Source: CAVVZJ01 sp963752755 | GTDB taxonomy: Bacteria > Planctomycetota > Planctomycetia > Isosphaerales > Isosphaeraceae | DNA length: 64,000 bases | Direction: 5' to 3' | Assembly: GCA_963752755.1 (NCBI GenBank) | Contig: CAVVZJ010000010.1 | Span: forward strand, 496,001 to 560,000 | Shown here: one piece after another, positions 10,201 through 18,787 of the stretch | Layout: the number at the start of each line of letters is the position of its first letter | Numbering within the stretch: position 1 is the stretch's first letter | Notes under the pieces: generated by a model | The model's input: only the letters and a program-made list of their open reading frames with translations | Told to the model about the DNA's origin: nothing | Database searches by the model: none | Translations under genes and position numbers: made by a program

Positions 10201-10926
10201 TGCCGCTGTGCCTGCTCTGCTCGATCGCGGGTGTCCGGTACGCCGACCAGGACATCAACATCTTCACTCAGATCGGCTTCGTCGTGCTGGTCGGCCTGGC
10301 GTGCAAGAACGCGATCCTGATCGTCGAGTTCGCCCAGGCGCAGCGGCAGAGCGGGCATGCCGCGTCGCGAGGCGACGCTCGTCGGCCTGCCGGCTGCGGC
10401 TGCGGCCGATCGTGATGACCTCGCTGGCGTTCATCCTCGGGCGTCGTGCCGCTGCTTGATCTCGCAGGGGGCCGGCGCCGAGATGCGGCGGACGCTCGGG
10501 ACGACCGTCTTCAGCGGCATGCTCGGCGTGACGATCTTCGGCATCTTGCTGACGCCGGTCTTCTTCGTCCTGGTCGACTGGGTCGGCGAGTACACGACTC
10601 TTCCGCTCCCGCGCCTTGCGGCGGGTCAGCTCCGATCGTCCTCGGCATCTTCGCCCTCGGCTACGCCCGCACGTTCAGCCGACGGGTGATCCACCTGGCC
10701 GCCTCGCCGGGTCCGCAAGCCGGCCCTCGCACCGACCAACGGCCTTGCGAACGGTCACGTCGCCGCCCACGGTCCGACAGACGCCCATACCCATACGACC
10801 ACGAATGGCCACGCGAACGGCCATGCCCACGAACCGACCCACCCCGCCCCGGCCCCGCCGGCCGACGCCGACACTGTCGGCACCTCGGATTCCTTCAGCC
10901 CGGTCCCGCCGATCGACCTTTCCTGA
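7251..10926 (+). pseudogene. RND efflux pump permease 1 (AcrB/HAE1 type), many indels, His-rich tail
   Basis: Proton-driven inner-membrane exporter subunit. Start is probably GTG at 7251 (VISRFFIDRPIF, the typical pump N-terminus). Protein pieces run in order through all three frames: PIEQQVNGVEGMLYMSSQ, YLSNYAALHLKDEL, DYSMRVWVDPDRLASRG, VAVVVLLFLQNWRSAIIPL, the proton-relay segment GLVLAIGIVVDDAIVVVEAVE (about 8455-8518), FVPCAFITGIVGQFF, and IVFAFAVVMVFLVLAAQYESW. The frame changes every 50-300 bases because of single inserted or missing G/C bases, with no loss of conserved residues. In the last frame the protein ends in a histidine-rich tail (about 10739-10923). With corrections the length would be about 1,220 residues, longer than usual because of this tail and a TM-rich insertion after the first half. 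Probable partner of the next pump gene. Confidence 0.8.
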
Positions 10927-10947
10927 GACGGCCGCCAGGAGATCGTC

Positions 10948-13900
10948 ATGTTCTCACGGTTCTTCATCGATCGCCCGATCTTCGCGTCGGTGCTGTCGAT
11001 CATCGTCACCCTGGCCGGCGGCATCGCCGTCTTCACCTTGCCGGTCGCGCAGTACCCCGAGATCACGCCGCCGACGGTCGAGGTCTCGGCCTACTACCCC
11101 GGCGCCAACGCCCAGGTCGTGGCCGACACCGTGGCCGCGCCGATCGAGCAGCAGGTCAACGGCGTCGAGAACATGATGTACATGTCGTCGCAGTGCACCA
11201 ACGACGGCACCTACACGCTGACGGTCACGTTCAAGGCTGGGCGTCGACCTGAACATGGCCCAGGTGCTGGTGCAGAACCGCGTGGCGCTGGCCGAGCCGG
11301 TCCTGCCCGACCTGGTCAAGCGGCGCGGGGTGATGGTCAAGAAGAAGTCGCCCAGCATCCTGATGATCGTCAACCTGTTCTCGCCCGACGACAGCCGCGA
11401 CAACCTGTATCTGAGCAACTACGCCACCATCCAGATCCGGGACGAGCTGTCGCGGCTCGACGGCGTCGGCGACATCACCTACCTCGGCCAGCGCGACTAC
11501 AGCATGCGGGTCTGGCTCGACCCGGAGAAGATGGCCTCCCGCAACCTGTCGGCGTCCGACGTCGTGGCGGCCGATCGCAGCAGCAGAACGTCCAGGTGGC
11601 CGCCGGCCAGATCGGCCAGCCGCCGGTCCCCAACGGCCAGGTCTTCCAGTACACGATGAGCACCCTGGGCCGGCTGACCGACGCCGAGCAGTTCGCGCGA
11701 CATGATCCTCAAGACCGACATGCCGACGGGCGGATCGTCCGGCTCCGCGACGTCGCCGAGGTCGAGCTGGGCGCGCAGGCGTACGACCAGACCTGCACGC
11801 TCGACGGCGAGCCCTCGGTGGCCCTCTCGATCTATCAGCGTCCCGGCTCCAACGCCCTCGAGACCGCGCGGCTCGTCCGCGCGAAGATGGAGCGAACTGA
11901 AGGACCGGTTCCCCGAGGGGCTCGACTACGCGATCGTCTACGACACCACGCCGTTCATCGACGAGTCGGTCAACGAGGTCTTCAAGACCCTGCGCGACGC
12001 GGTGATCCTGGTGGCGGTGGTCGTGCTGCTGTTCCTCCAGAACTGGCGGTCGGCGATCATCCCGCTGGTGGCCGTGCCGGTGGCGATCATCGGCACGTTC
12101 GCCGTGATGGCGGCGCTCGGGTTCAGCCTGAACAACCTGACGCTGTTCGGCCTGGTGCTGGCGATCGGGATCGTCGTCGACGACGCGATCGTCGTCGTCG
12201 AGGCGGTCGAGCACCACATCGAGCACGGCCTGGCGCCGCGGGAGGCGACGATCCAGGCGATGGAGGAGGTCTCCGGGCCGGTCATCGCGATCGGGCCTGG
12301 TGCTGGCGGCGGTGTTCGTGCCGTGTGCGTTCATCACGGGGATCGTCGGCCAGTTCTTCCGCCAGTTCGCCTTGACGATCGCCGCCTCGACGCTGATCTC
12401 GGCGTTCAACTCGCTGACGCTGAGCCCCGCGCTGGCGGCCCTGCTGCTGCGGCCTCGCGACATCGGCGACGGACACGGCTCGGGACGCCTGGCCGACCCG
12501 CTGCCGCGAGCTGCATTCGCTCTGGCTGGCGGCTGGCTGGGTCACACCTTCCTCCTGCCGAGAATGCCCGTCTTGCTCCGCTCGGTCGGTCAGGGCTGGC
12601 CGGCGGGGACGCCCGAATGGACCCCGGCGGCGGCGGCGATCGTCATCGGCGCGCTGGCCGGCTACGTCGTCAGCGGTCTCCTGAACCGCGTGCTCGCCCG
12701 GTCTTCTTCGCCGCATTCAACGCCGGCTTCCGCCGCGCCACCGATGGTTACGTCGGCCTCGTCGGCCTGCTCCTGCGCGGCTCGGCCGTGGTCCTGCTCG
12801 GCTACGGCGGCCTGCTCTACCTGACCTATCAGGGGCTCGCCGACCACCCCGACCGGGTTCATCCCGTCCCAGGACAAGGGCTACCTGCTCGTCAACGTCC
12901 AGCTCCCCGACTCGACCTCCACCGAGCGAAACCCAGCGGGTGATGCGGCGCGTCGAGTCGGCGAGCCGCGAAGTGCCGGGCGTCGCACACACGCTGGCGA
13001 TCGCCGGCCAGTCGATCCTGCTAAACGCCAATGCCCCGAACTTCGGCGCGATGTACGTCATGCTCGACGAGTTCCATCACCGCCTCAAGCCGAGTCTTCA
13101 GGGCGACGCGATCGCCGATGTGCTCCGTCGCAAGCTCCAGGACGAGATCTCCGACGGCCTGATCGACGTCTTCGCCGCCCCGCCGGTCGAGGCCTGGGCA
13201 CGGCCGGCGGCTTCAAGATCGTGGTCGAGGACCGCGGCGACCCGGGCTCGGCCAGCTCCAGTCCACGGCCGACCGCGTCGTCTCCGCGGCAATCGGATCG
13301 CGAGCTGTCGGACCTCTTCACCAGCTTCCGCGCCAACACCCCCTGGCTTACCTCGACATCGACCGCTCGATGGCGAAGGCCATGGGCGTCTCGATGGCCG
13401 AGGTGTTCGACTCGCTCCAGGTCTATCTGGGCTCGCTTTATGTCAACGACTTCAACCGGTTCGGCCGCACCTGGCAGGTCAACGTCCAGGGGCGACGCCG
13501 ATTATCCGCCGCAGATCGAGGACCTCAAGCGGCTCAAGTTCCGCAGGCGAGCACGGCCGGATGGTGCCGCTCGCCGCCCTGGCCCGCTTCACGCGAGGTC
13601 GAACGGCCCGGTGATGATCACCCGCTACAACCTGTACCCCTCCGCCGCGATCAACGGCGCTCCCGCGCCCGGCGTCAGCTCGGGCCAGGCGATCGACCGC
13701 CATGCAGTCGGTCGCCGAGGCCGAGCTTCCCGCCTCGATGCGATCCGAGTGGACCGAGCTGGCCTTGCTCCAGCTCCAGACCGGCAACACGGCGATGTTC
13801 GTCTTCACGCTGGCCGTCGTCCTGGTCTTCCTCGTGCTGGCGGCCCAGTACGAGAGCTGGGCGCTTGCCGCTGGCGGTGATCCTGGTCGTGCCGATGTGC

Positions 13901-14315
13901 CTGCTCTGCTCGGTCACCGGCGTGTCTCAGGCCGCACATGGACATCAACATCTTCACGCAGATCGGCTTCATCGTGCTCGTCGGCCTGGCGTGCAAGAAC
14001 GCGATCCTGATCGTCGAGTTCGCCAAGGCCCAGCGCGAGTCGGGCTCGCCGCGACGCGAGGCGACGCTGGAGGCCTGCCGGCTTCGGCTGCGGCCGATCA
14101 TGATGACCTCGCTGGCGTTCATCCTCGGCGTCGTCCCGCTGGTGCTCGCCGAGGGGGCCGGCGCCGAGATGCGGCGGACCCTCGGCACGGCCGTCTTCGG
14201 CGGCATGCTCGGCGTCACGCTCTTCGGCATCTTCCTGACCCCGGTCTTCTACTACGTCATCCAGTGGGTCAGCGATCGCTTCGCGGCACCCTCGACCCCG
14301 GAGGATTCGAAGTGA
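10948..14315 (+). pseudogene. RND efflux pump permease 2 (AcrB/HAE1 type), many indels
   Basis: A second RND pump 21 bases after the first; the pair resembles operons with two B-subunits such as mdtBC, but that parallel is inference. ATG at 10948 starts FSRFFIDRPIFASVLS. The frame is open to about 11240, then shifts repeatedly (about 11240, 11573, 11697, 11730, 11895, 12295 and others). Conserved pieces remain: VAQYPEITPPTVEVSAYYPG, EQQVNGVENMMYMSSQC, AAGQIGQPPVPNGQ, GLVLAIGIVVDDAIVVVEAVE (proton-relay Asp pair), FVPCAFITGIVGQFF, and EMRRTLGTAVFGGMLGVTL near the end. It lacks the histidine tail of pump 1. The indel pattern (isolated G/C insertions or losses, e.g. one extra g near 12295 turning IGLVLA into another frame) is the same as in pump 1. 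Confidence 0.8.
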
Positions 14316-14349
14316 GGCGGGCCGGCTCCCACACGCCCGACGATCCCGG

Positions 14350-14794
14350 TCATTCCACCGGCGCCCGGAGGCCCTGCCAGACCACGCCGGGGTGATCGGT
14401 GTAACCCTCCTCGCGGAGTTCGATCGCCTCGATCTCCGCTTCGAGCGCGGAGCAGCGACCTTGCCAGGCCAGGACAAAGCGGCGGGCCTCATCCTCGTCA
14501 GTCGCCAGGATGCCGTCGTCCCGAAACCGGAGCGTGTGCACGACCGGGTCGGGCTCGATGTCGATCCGATCTTGATAGGCCAGCGACGTCCGATGACGGC
14601 GATCCACAGGCGTCGTGCGCATTCTGGATCAACTCGCGCACGGCCGTCTCAGGCTGGCTGTAAAGGGCCGTGCCGAGGATCTCGATGACCCCGCTGATAT
14701 CGACCCGAAACGGAATCCGCTTGCTCCAGCCGGTCATGACCGCCCTCGTTCGCGCCTCAAGCCCCGCGTTTCCCGGGCCGGTCCCGGCACTCAT
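14350..14794 (-). pseudogene. Remnant of an Hsp90/HtpG-like ATP-binding protein
   Basis: The N-terminal part reads RVDISGVIEILGTALYSQP then AVRELIQNAHDAC, the ATP-lid start of HtpG-like GHKL proteins (Asn of the N-box in IQNAHDA). A frame change near 14625 then gives DRIDIEPDPVVHTLRFRDDGI, corresponding to the next strand and a degraded DNGIG motif. After about 75 more residues it stops. The full family exceeds 550 residues, so this is a truncated, frameshifted relic. It faces the pump operon tail to tail. Confidence 0.6.
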
Positions 14795-14984
14795 CGTCGC
14801 GGCCTCTTGTCGGACCCTGCGATCCCATCACATTCTAGAATGACCGCCCTCAAGATCCCATGATCTGACGCGTACGGGGTTCCGGCGGGGACCGGGGGCT
14901 CGCTTCGCGTAAATGTCGAGTCGGCTCCCCCAGGACGGCTCGGCCCAGGCCGGCTTTGGTCCCGTCGCCCCACGGATCTTTCCT

Positions 14985-15122
14985 CATACACGAACCCGCT
15001 GATGCTATCCGATTCGAGCCCGACTCCTGTGGAACAGCCGCCCCCGGCTGTCCGGGCCGAACGACAGCCGGGGGCGGCTGTTCCACAAGTCCCAACCGGA
15101 CAACATCAGCGGGTTCGTGTAT
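14985..15122. repeat. Long palindromic element, copy 2
   Basis: Inner arms 15029-15052 and 15063-15086 are perfect 24-base inverted repeats around an 10-base centre. Outer arms acacgaacccgctgatg and catcagcgggttcgtgt are also perfectly complementary. Same orientation as copies 1 and 3. It lies between the Hsp90-like relic and the tail of the anti-sigma gene, overlapping the latter's stop codon by one base. The rest of the 14795-14984 gap shows nothing recognisable. Confidence 0.88.
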
Positions 15123-15436
15123 CAGTGGCCTCCCTCCCGTTGGCCGTCGTTGCCGGCAAGCCGGAGCGCCTCGGCGATCCGGCGATGAGACTCGGGAGAA
15201 AGCCCTTCACCGTCGGACTCTGACGTGATCCGCTCAGCCTCGCGATGCCGGTAGGCCAGGCCGATCCGACGGACCTGGGACCGGAACCGCCGGCAGGATC
15301 GGCAGGCCAGCAAGTGCCCCCACATTGCCAGACGGTCGAAAGCCCCCAGCGGTTCGTCAAGCTCCTGAGAAGCCAGGAACGAGGACGCCTCACAACGGAG
15401 CGCCAGGAGATGCCAGAGACGGTCCCGCCAGGTCAT
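15122..15436 (-). CDS. Zinc-finger (HC2-type) anti-sigma factor
   Basis: A short soluble protein of 104 residues with Cys15, His41, Cys45 and Cys48; the HLLACRSC segment is the H-x3-C-x2-C signature of zinc-binding anti-sigma domains. No membrane segment is visible, so it should act in the cytoplasm, perhaps as a redox or metal sensor. Its ATG overlaps the TGA of the upstream sigma factor gene (ATGA at 15433-15436), so the two are translationally coupled. That layout is the main reason for naming it the partner anti-sigma factor; a longer frame upstream exists but would overlap the sigma gene by 60 bases. Confidence 0.8.
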   Translation of the reverse strand: MTWRDRLWHLLALRCEASSFLASQELDEPLGAFDRLAMWGHLLACRSCRRFRSQVRRIGLAYRHREAERITSESDGEGLSPESHRRIAEALRLAGNDGQREGGH

Positions 15437-16074
15437 GGATGGCTCGGGAGATTGGGGGGAAAGTGAGGCGCGAACCAGTTCTTCTCCAGGCACTCCCGGA
15501 GCAGCAGACGTGCCCGATAGAGCCGGACCCGGAGATTCCCCGCCGAGATGCCCAGCCGCTCGCGGATCTCGACGGCCGGCACGCCGTCCAGTTCACGGAG
15601 GGTGAAGGCGACGGCGAAGCCGGATGGCAGGTGAGCAAGGCAGCGATCCAGAACCTCCCGCAACTCGGCCTCCTCGCACGACTCGGGCGGCGACTTCCAG
15701 GGCGCGGGCATGCGTCGGAAGAGACCGTCGTCCCGGAAGACGTGCCGCTCGATCGCGGAGCGCGGACCAACATCCTCCGCGCGGTCGGTGTCGGGTTCGA
15801 CCGTCGAGGCCCTTCTTCGATAATAGTCCACGATTTTACGACGGAGGATCGCGAGCAGCCAGGTCCGGACGGCGGACTGGCCGCGGAACTCCTCCCGCGC
15901 CGTGAGGGCGGCGAGCAAGGTCTCCTGCACCAGGTCTTCCGCCGGCTCACGCCGACCGACGCGCGAACGGGCGTAGCGGTACAGGGCATCTCCGTGCTCG
16001 TCGAGCCACCGCGACGCATCCTCGCGGGACGGCGCTCGCTCGGTCTCCAAGGTCGGATCGCTCGGATGCTTCAT
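15433..16074 (-). CDS. ECF RNA polymerase sigma factor
   Basis: Sigma-70 family, ECF type, 213 residues. Region 2 is at about residues 27-95 (LVQETLLAALTAREEFRGQ, then RTWLLAILRRKIVDYYRR). Region 4 is at about 135-195 (LAHLPSGFAVAFTLRELDGVPA, then ERLGISAGNLRVRLYRAR). It directs RNA polymerase to its own promoter set and is held by the co-translated zinc anti-sigma factor. The divergent gene across a 189-base gap encodes a secreted beta-propeller protein and may be a target, though no ECF-type promoter pair was defined. Confidence 0.93.
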   Translation of the reverse strand: MKHPSDPTLETERAPSREDASRWLDEHGDALYRYARSRVGRREPAEDLVQETLLAALTAREEFRGQSAVRTWLLAILRRKIVDYYRRRASTVEPDTDRAEDVGPRSAIERHVFRDDGLFRRMPAPWKSPPESCEEAELREVLDRCLAHLPSGFAVAFTLRELDGVPAVEIRERLGISAGNLRVRLYRARLLLRECLEKNWFAPHFPPNLPSHP

Positions 16075-16263
16075 GATCGTGCTGGACTCACGGTCCCCGT
16101 GACCTCAATTTCACAGAGACGTCCGGACGACCGGCGAGATTCGGAAGATTCTGTAACACTTCCTTCCTTTCGGCGACTAATCCCTCGCCAGCTGAGCGCT
16201 CAGACCGGCAGCCTGGCGGCTTACGGCCGCCTCGATTCCATCATCTCCGAAGGGAGTCTTCTC

Positions 16264-17487
16264 ATGCTGCGTCTGCGCGCCTGGTCCGGCCTGCTGCTGG
16301 CCTTGACGTTGGTTGGAATCGCCTCCTCCGCCCCGGTCCGAGCCGGTGACAGGGACGGTCCGGAAGGGGTCGTTTACGTCGAGAGCAACATCGGCACATC
16401 GTCCGGCAACAACGCGATCTTCGCCTTCCGTCGCGACGGAAGCGGCCACCTGAGCGCGATCTCTGGCTCGCCGTTCCGCACCGCCGGCACGGGCGTCGGC
16501 CCGACATTCGAACTCGGCCCCTACGACTCCGACCAGAACCTCATCGCCGACGAGGAAGGCCGACTTCTCTTCGCCGTCAACGGCGGGTCGAACACGATCG
16601 CCGTTTTCCAGATTCACAAGAATGGAACGCTTCAGCCGGTCCAGGGCTCGCCGTTCCCGTCCGGTGGCGTCAATCCGGTCAGCGTCGGCCTGGCTGGCCG
16701 CATCCTCTGCGTCGTCAACAAGAACATGGACCCGAACCAGGACCCCGCCGGTTCGCTGCCCAACTACACCAACTTCCTCGTCACGCGCCACGGCCGACTC
16801 ATCCCGTTGCCGCACTCGACGATTTTCGTCGGTCAGGGTTCGTCCCCGAGCCAGGCCCTGATCGCCCCCGACAACCGCCTCGCCTTCGGCGCCGACTTTC
16901 TGGGCGGCCTGCTCCAGTCGTTCGTGATCCTCCCGAACGGCCGGCTTTATCAGAACATGCCCCTGCCGCTACCCGCCTCGGAGTTCCCCGACGCCACCAC
17001 CCCCCGCCTGGGGCTCGGACTCGCCGCCCACCCCCGACGACGAGTCCTCTATGTTGGCTTTGTCACGATCAACAAGATGGGTGTTTACACTTACGACCTT
17101 TTCGGACGACTCCGATTCGTGCGGAGCGTTCCCGACAGCGGCGTCGCGATCTGCTGGATCACATCCAATGCCCGAGGCTCCCGGCTATACGCCACGAACA
17201 CCGGCGATGACTCGGTCTCCGTTTTCGACGCGACCGATCCGCTCAACCCGGTCGAGATCCAGAAGCTGACGCTCGAAGGACCGTCCAGCTCGCCCTTCCA
17301 GGTCGACCTCGATCGGGATGGGGAGTTTCTCTACGTCGTCACCCAGCGCGCGGATCCGTCCCAGACAGCCGAGGCCAACGCCCTGCATGCTCTGAAGGTC
17401 CACCACGACGGCACGCTCGAACAGGTCGACCGCGTCGTCTTACCCGTCCCCGAAGGTGCCCGACCCCAGGGCGTCGTGGCGTTTTGA
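16264..17487 (+). CDS. Secreted lactonase-like seven-bladed beta-propeller protein
   Basis: Exported protein of 407 residues with a classical signal peptide (MLRLRAWSGLLLALTLVGIA, cleavage near APVRAGD). Repeated blade motifs appear: NAIFAFRRDGSGHLSAISGSPF, NTIAVFQIHKNGTLQPVQGS, MGVYTYDLFGRLRFV, DSVSVFDATDPLNPVE and LHALKVHHDGTLEQV. These fit the 6-phosphogluconolactonase/YncE-like propeller superfamily. A start much further upstream is open, but that part is antisense to the sigma factor gene; ATG 16264 begins the signal peptide. A hairpin follows the stop. Enzyme activity is not assured, since many family members have none known. Confidence 0.82.
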   Translation: MLRLRAWSGLLLALTLVGIASSAPVRAGDRDGPEGVVYVESNIGTSSGNNAIFAFRRDGSGHLSAISGSPFRTAGTGVGPTFELGPYDSDQNLIADEEGRLLFAVNGGSNTIAVFQIHKNGTLQPVQGSPFPSGGVNPVSVGLAGRILCVVNKNMDPNQDPAGSLPNYTNFLVTRHGRLIPLPHSTIFVGQGSSPSQALIAPDNRLAFGADFLGGLLQSFVILPNGRLYQNMPLPLPASEFPDATTPRLGLGLAAHPRRRVLYVGFVTINKMGVYTYDLFGRLRFVRSVPDSGVAICWITSNARGSRLYATNTGDDSVSVFDATDPLNPVEIQKLTLEGPSSSPFQVDLDRDGEFLYVVTQRADPSQTAEANALHALKVHHDGTLEQVDRVVLPVPEGARPQGVVAF

Positions 17488-17532
17488 GACCTCGCGATCG
17501 GACAATCTGAGCCCGCCATCTCCCCGCGCCGC

Positions 17533-17556
17533 CCGGTCGCTGGAAACGGCGACCGG
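17533..17556 (+). terminator. Hairpin after the propeller gene
   Basis: Arms ccggtcgc (17533-17540) and gcgaccgg (17549-17556) pair perfectly around an 8-base loop, 45 bases after the stop. No T-run follows, so it may be only a stabilising hairpin. Confidence 0.45.
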
Positions 17557-17664
17557 ACTTACCGGGGATACCCCCTGTTCGCCACGGTTCCGTCAGGCTA
17601 GTCTCACGGCGCGGAAATCACCCCACGCTCTCGACGTCTCGCCTTCCATTCCGGGAGCCCTCGC

Positions 17665-18276
17665 ATGAACTCTCGAATCGGATCCGTCGTCGCCGTCGCG
17701 ATGCTGGTTCTGGCCCAGGGCCAGGGAAAACCGGCTCCTGAGGAACAGACCGGGCTGAAGGTCGGCACCCCGGCGCCGCGGTTCTCGCTCAAGGACCAGT
17801 CGGGCGAGGTCCGGACCCTCGACGAATTCCTCAAGCATGAGAAGGTCGCCCTCGTCTTCTACCGATCGGCGGCCTGGTGACCGTTCTGCCGACGGCAACT
17901 GGTCCAGTTGCAACGCGACCTGAAGACGATCGAGAAGGCCGGCATCCAGCTCATCGGCATCAGTTACGACGATCCAGACGTGCTGAAACAGTTTTCCGAT
18001 GGGGCCAGGATTACCTTTCCCCTGCTCTCCGACCCGGAGAGCCAGACGATCGCCGCCTACCACATCCGCAACGAGGCGGCCAGGGGCAAGGCCGAGGGCG
18101 TGCCCCACCCCGGCACATTCCTCCTCGACTCCCAGGGCGTCATCCGCGCCAAGCTCTTCCTCGAAGGCTATCGCGACCGCCACACCACCACTGCCCTTCT
18201 CGAAGCCGCCCGCGCCATCCCGAGCCAGGCCGATCCCGGCGATCGCTCGCGCCCTCGTCCCGATTGTGTGCGATAA
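17665..18276 (+). CDS. Peroxiredoxin-like (AhpC/TSA) selenoprotein, UGA = Sec72
   Basis: Exported thioredoxin-fold protein of 203 residues if TGA at 17878-17880 is read as selenocysteine. Residues 1-21 are a signal peptide. Residues 33-60 carry GTPAPRFSLKDQSGEVRTL, the start of the AhpC/TSA fold. VALVFYRSAAW is followed by UGA and PFCRRQLVQLQ, so the codon occupies exactly the peroxidatic or first-Cys place of the RSADWCPYCKxQL motif and forms a U-x-x-C pair with Cys75. The same frame continues without other breaks (GIQLIGISYDDPDVLKQFSD, ITFPLLSDPESQTIAAYHIRN, HPGTFLLDSQGVIRAKLF) to TAA at 18276. A SECIS-like hairpin follows the UGA. Likely role: thiol-dependent peroxide reduction in the cell envelope. 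The alternative is a nonsense change of TGC to TGA in a Cys form. Confidence 0.85.
17878..17911 (+). promoter_or_regulatory. Candidate bacterial SECIS element with its UGA
   Basis: UGA at 17878-17880 is followed by a perfect 7-base-pair stem, gcaactg (17895-17901) and cagttgc (17905-17911). The closing region reads tGGTCc. The two loop guanines lie 21-22 bases after the UGA, within the window reported for bacterial SECIS loops, and the apical GGUC resembles the fdhF element of E. coli. This is a by-eye fold, not a computed one. Confidence 0.7.
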
Positions 18277-18335
18277 CGATGGAATTCAGCGACCCGCATC
18301 GCGGGACCACTGCAGTGCGAGGTTAGGCGGTCGAT

Positions 18336-18659
18336 TCACCAATCCCGCTCGCCGATCCAATCCTCATCGTACCCGAAGCCACACAAATCGACGACACGAC
18401 CGATCTGCTCAAATATATCCTCGCGCTCGATGGTGCAGATCCATCCGTCCTCGTCCAAGTCGTTGAACCTGCGAACGCAGTCATCGACCAGGCACCGGGC
18501 CGATTCCTCGGAGCAGTCGGGCTCGCAGGCGATCAGATCATCGATCAAGCGTCGAACGCTGGCCTCGGAGGCTGCGATGAGATCAACGGCCACGTAACCG
18601 TCCCAGCCGTCGAAGAATCGCCCCTCGCGGAGGCGCCTCAGGGCCGTGACATCTGCCAT
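18336..18659 (-). CDS. Small acidic hypothetical protein
   Basis: 107 residues from the ATG at 18659, beginning MADVTALRRLREGRFFDGWD. It is rich in Asp/Glu, has four Cys (two in ACEPDCSEESARC, one in LVDDC, plus DGWICTI and VVDLCGF), and ends EDWIGERDW. No family was recognised; acidic small proteins of this look are common among immunity or inhibitor proteins, but that is only a resemblance. It lies next to the IS110 gene and converges on the selenoprotein gene. An upstream in-frame ATG at 18773 would add 38 residues that look non-coding. Confidence 0.5.
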   Translation of the reverse strand: MADVTALRRLREGRFFDGWDGYVAVDLIAASEASVRRLIDDLIACEPDCSEESARCLVDDCVRRFNDLDEDGWICTIEREDIFEQIGRVVDLCGFGYDEDWIGERDW

Positions 18660-18787
18660 CGGGGTGTCTCCATCGGCCAACCGAGGACTGCCGCCTAAAG
18701 AATTCATGTAAGCCGAGTGGCCGTCGTGGGAGACAAGGAAAGGAGGTCTCACGTCCGCATCACCGGCCCCCACGGAGCCACCCGGCC

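Noticed and set aside
17878..17880. Reading the TGA as a simple stop giving two short genes
   Set aside because: The frame is continuous on both sides, the position equals the catalytic Cys, and a SECIS-like hairpin follows.
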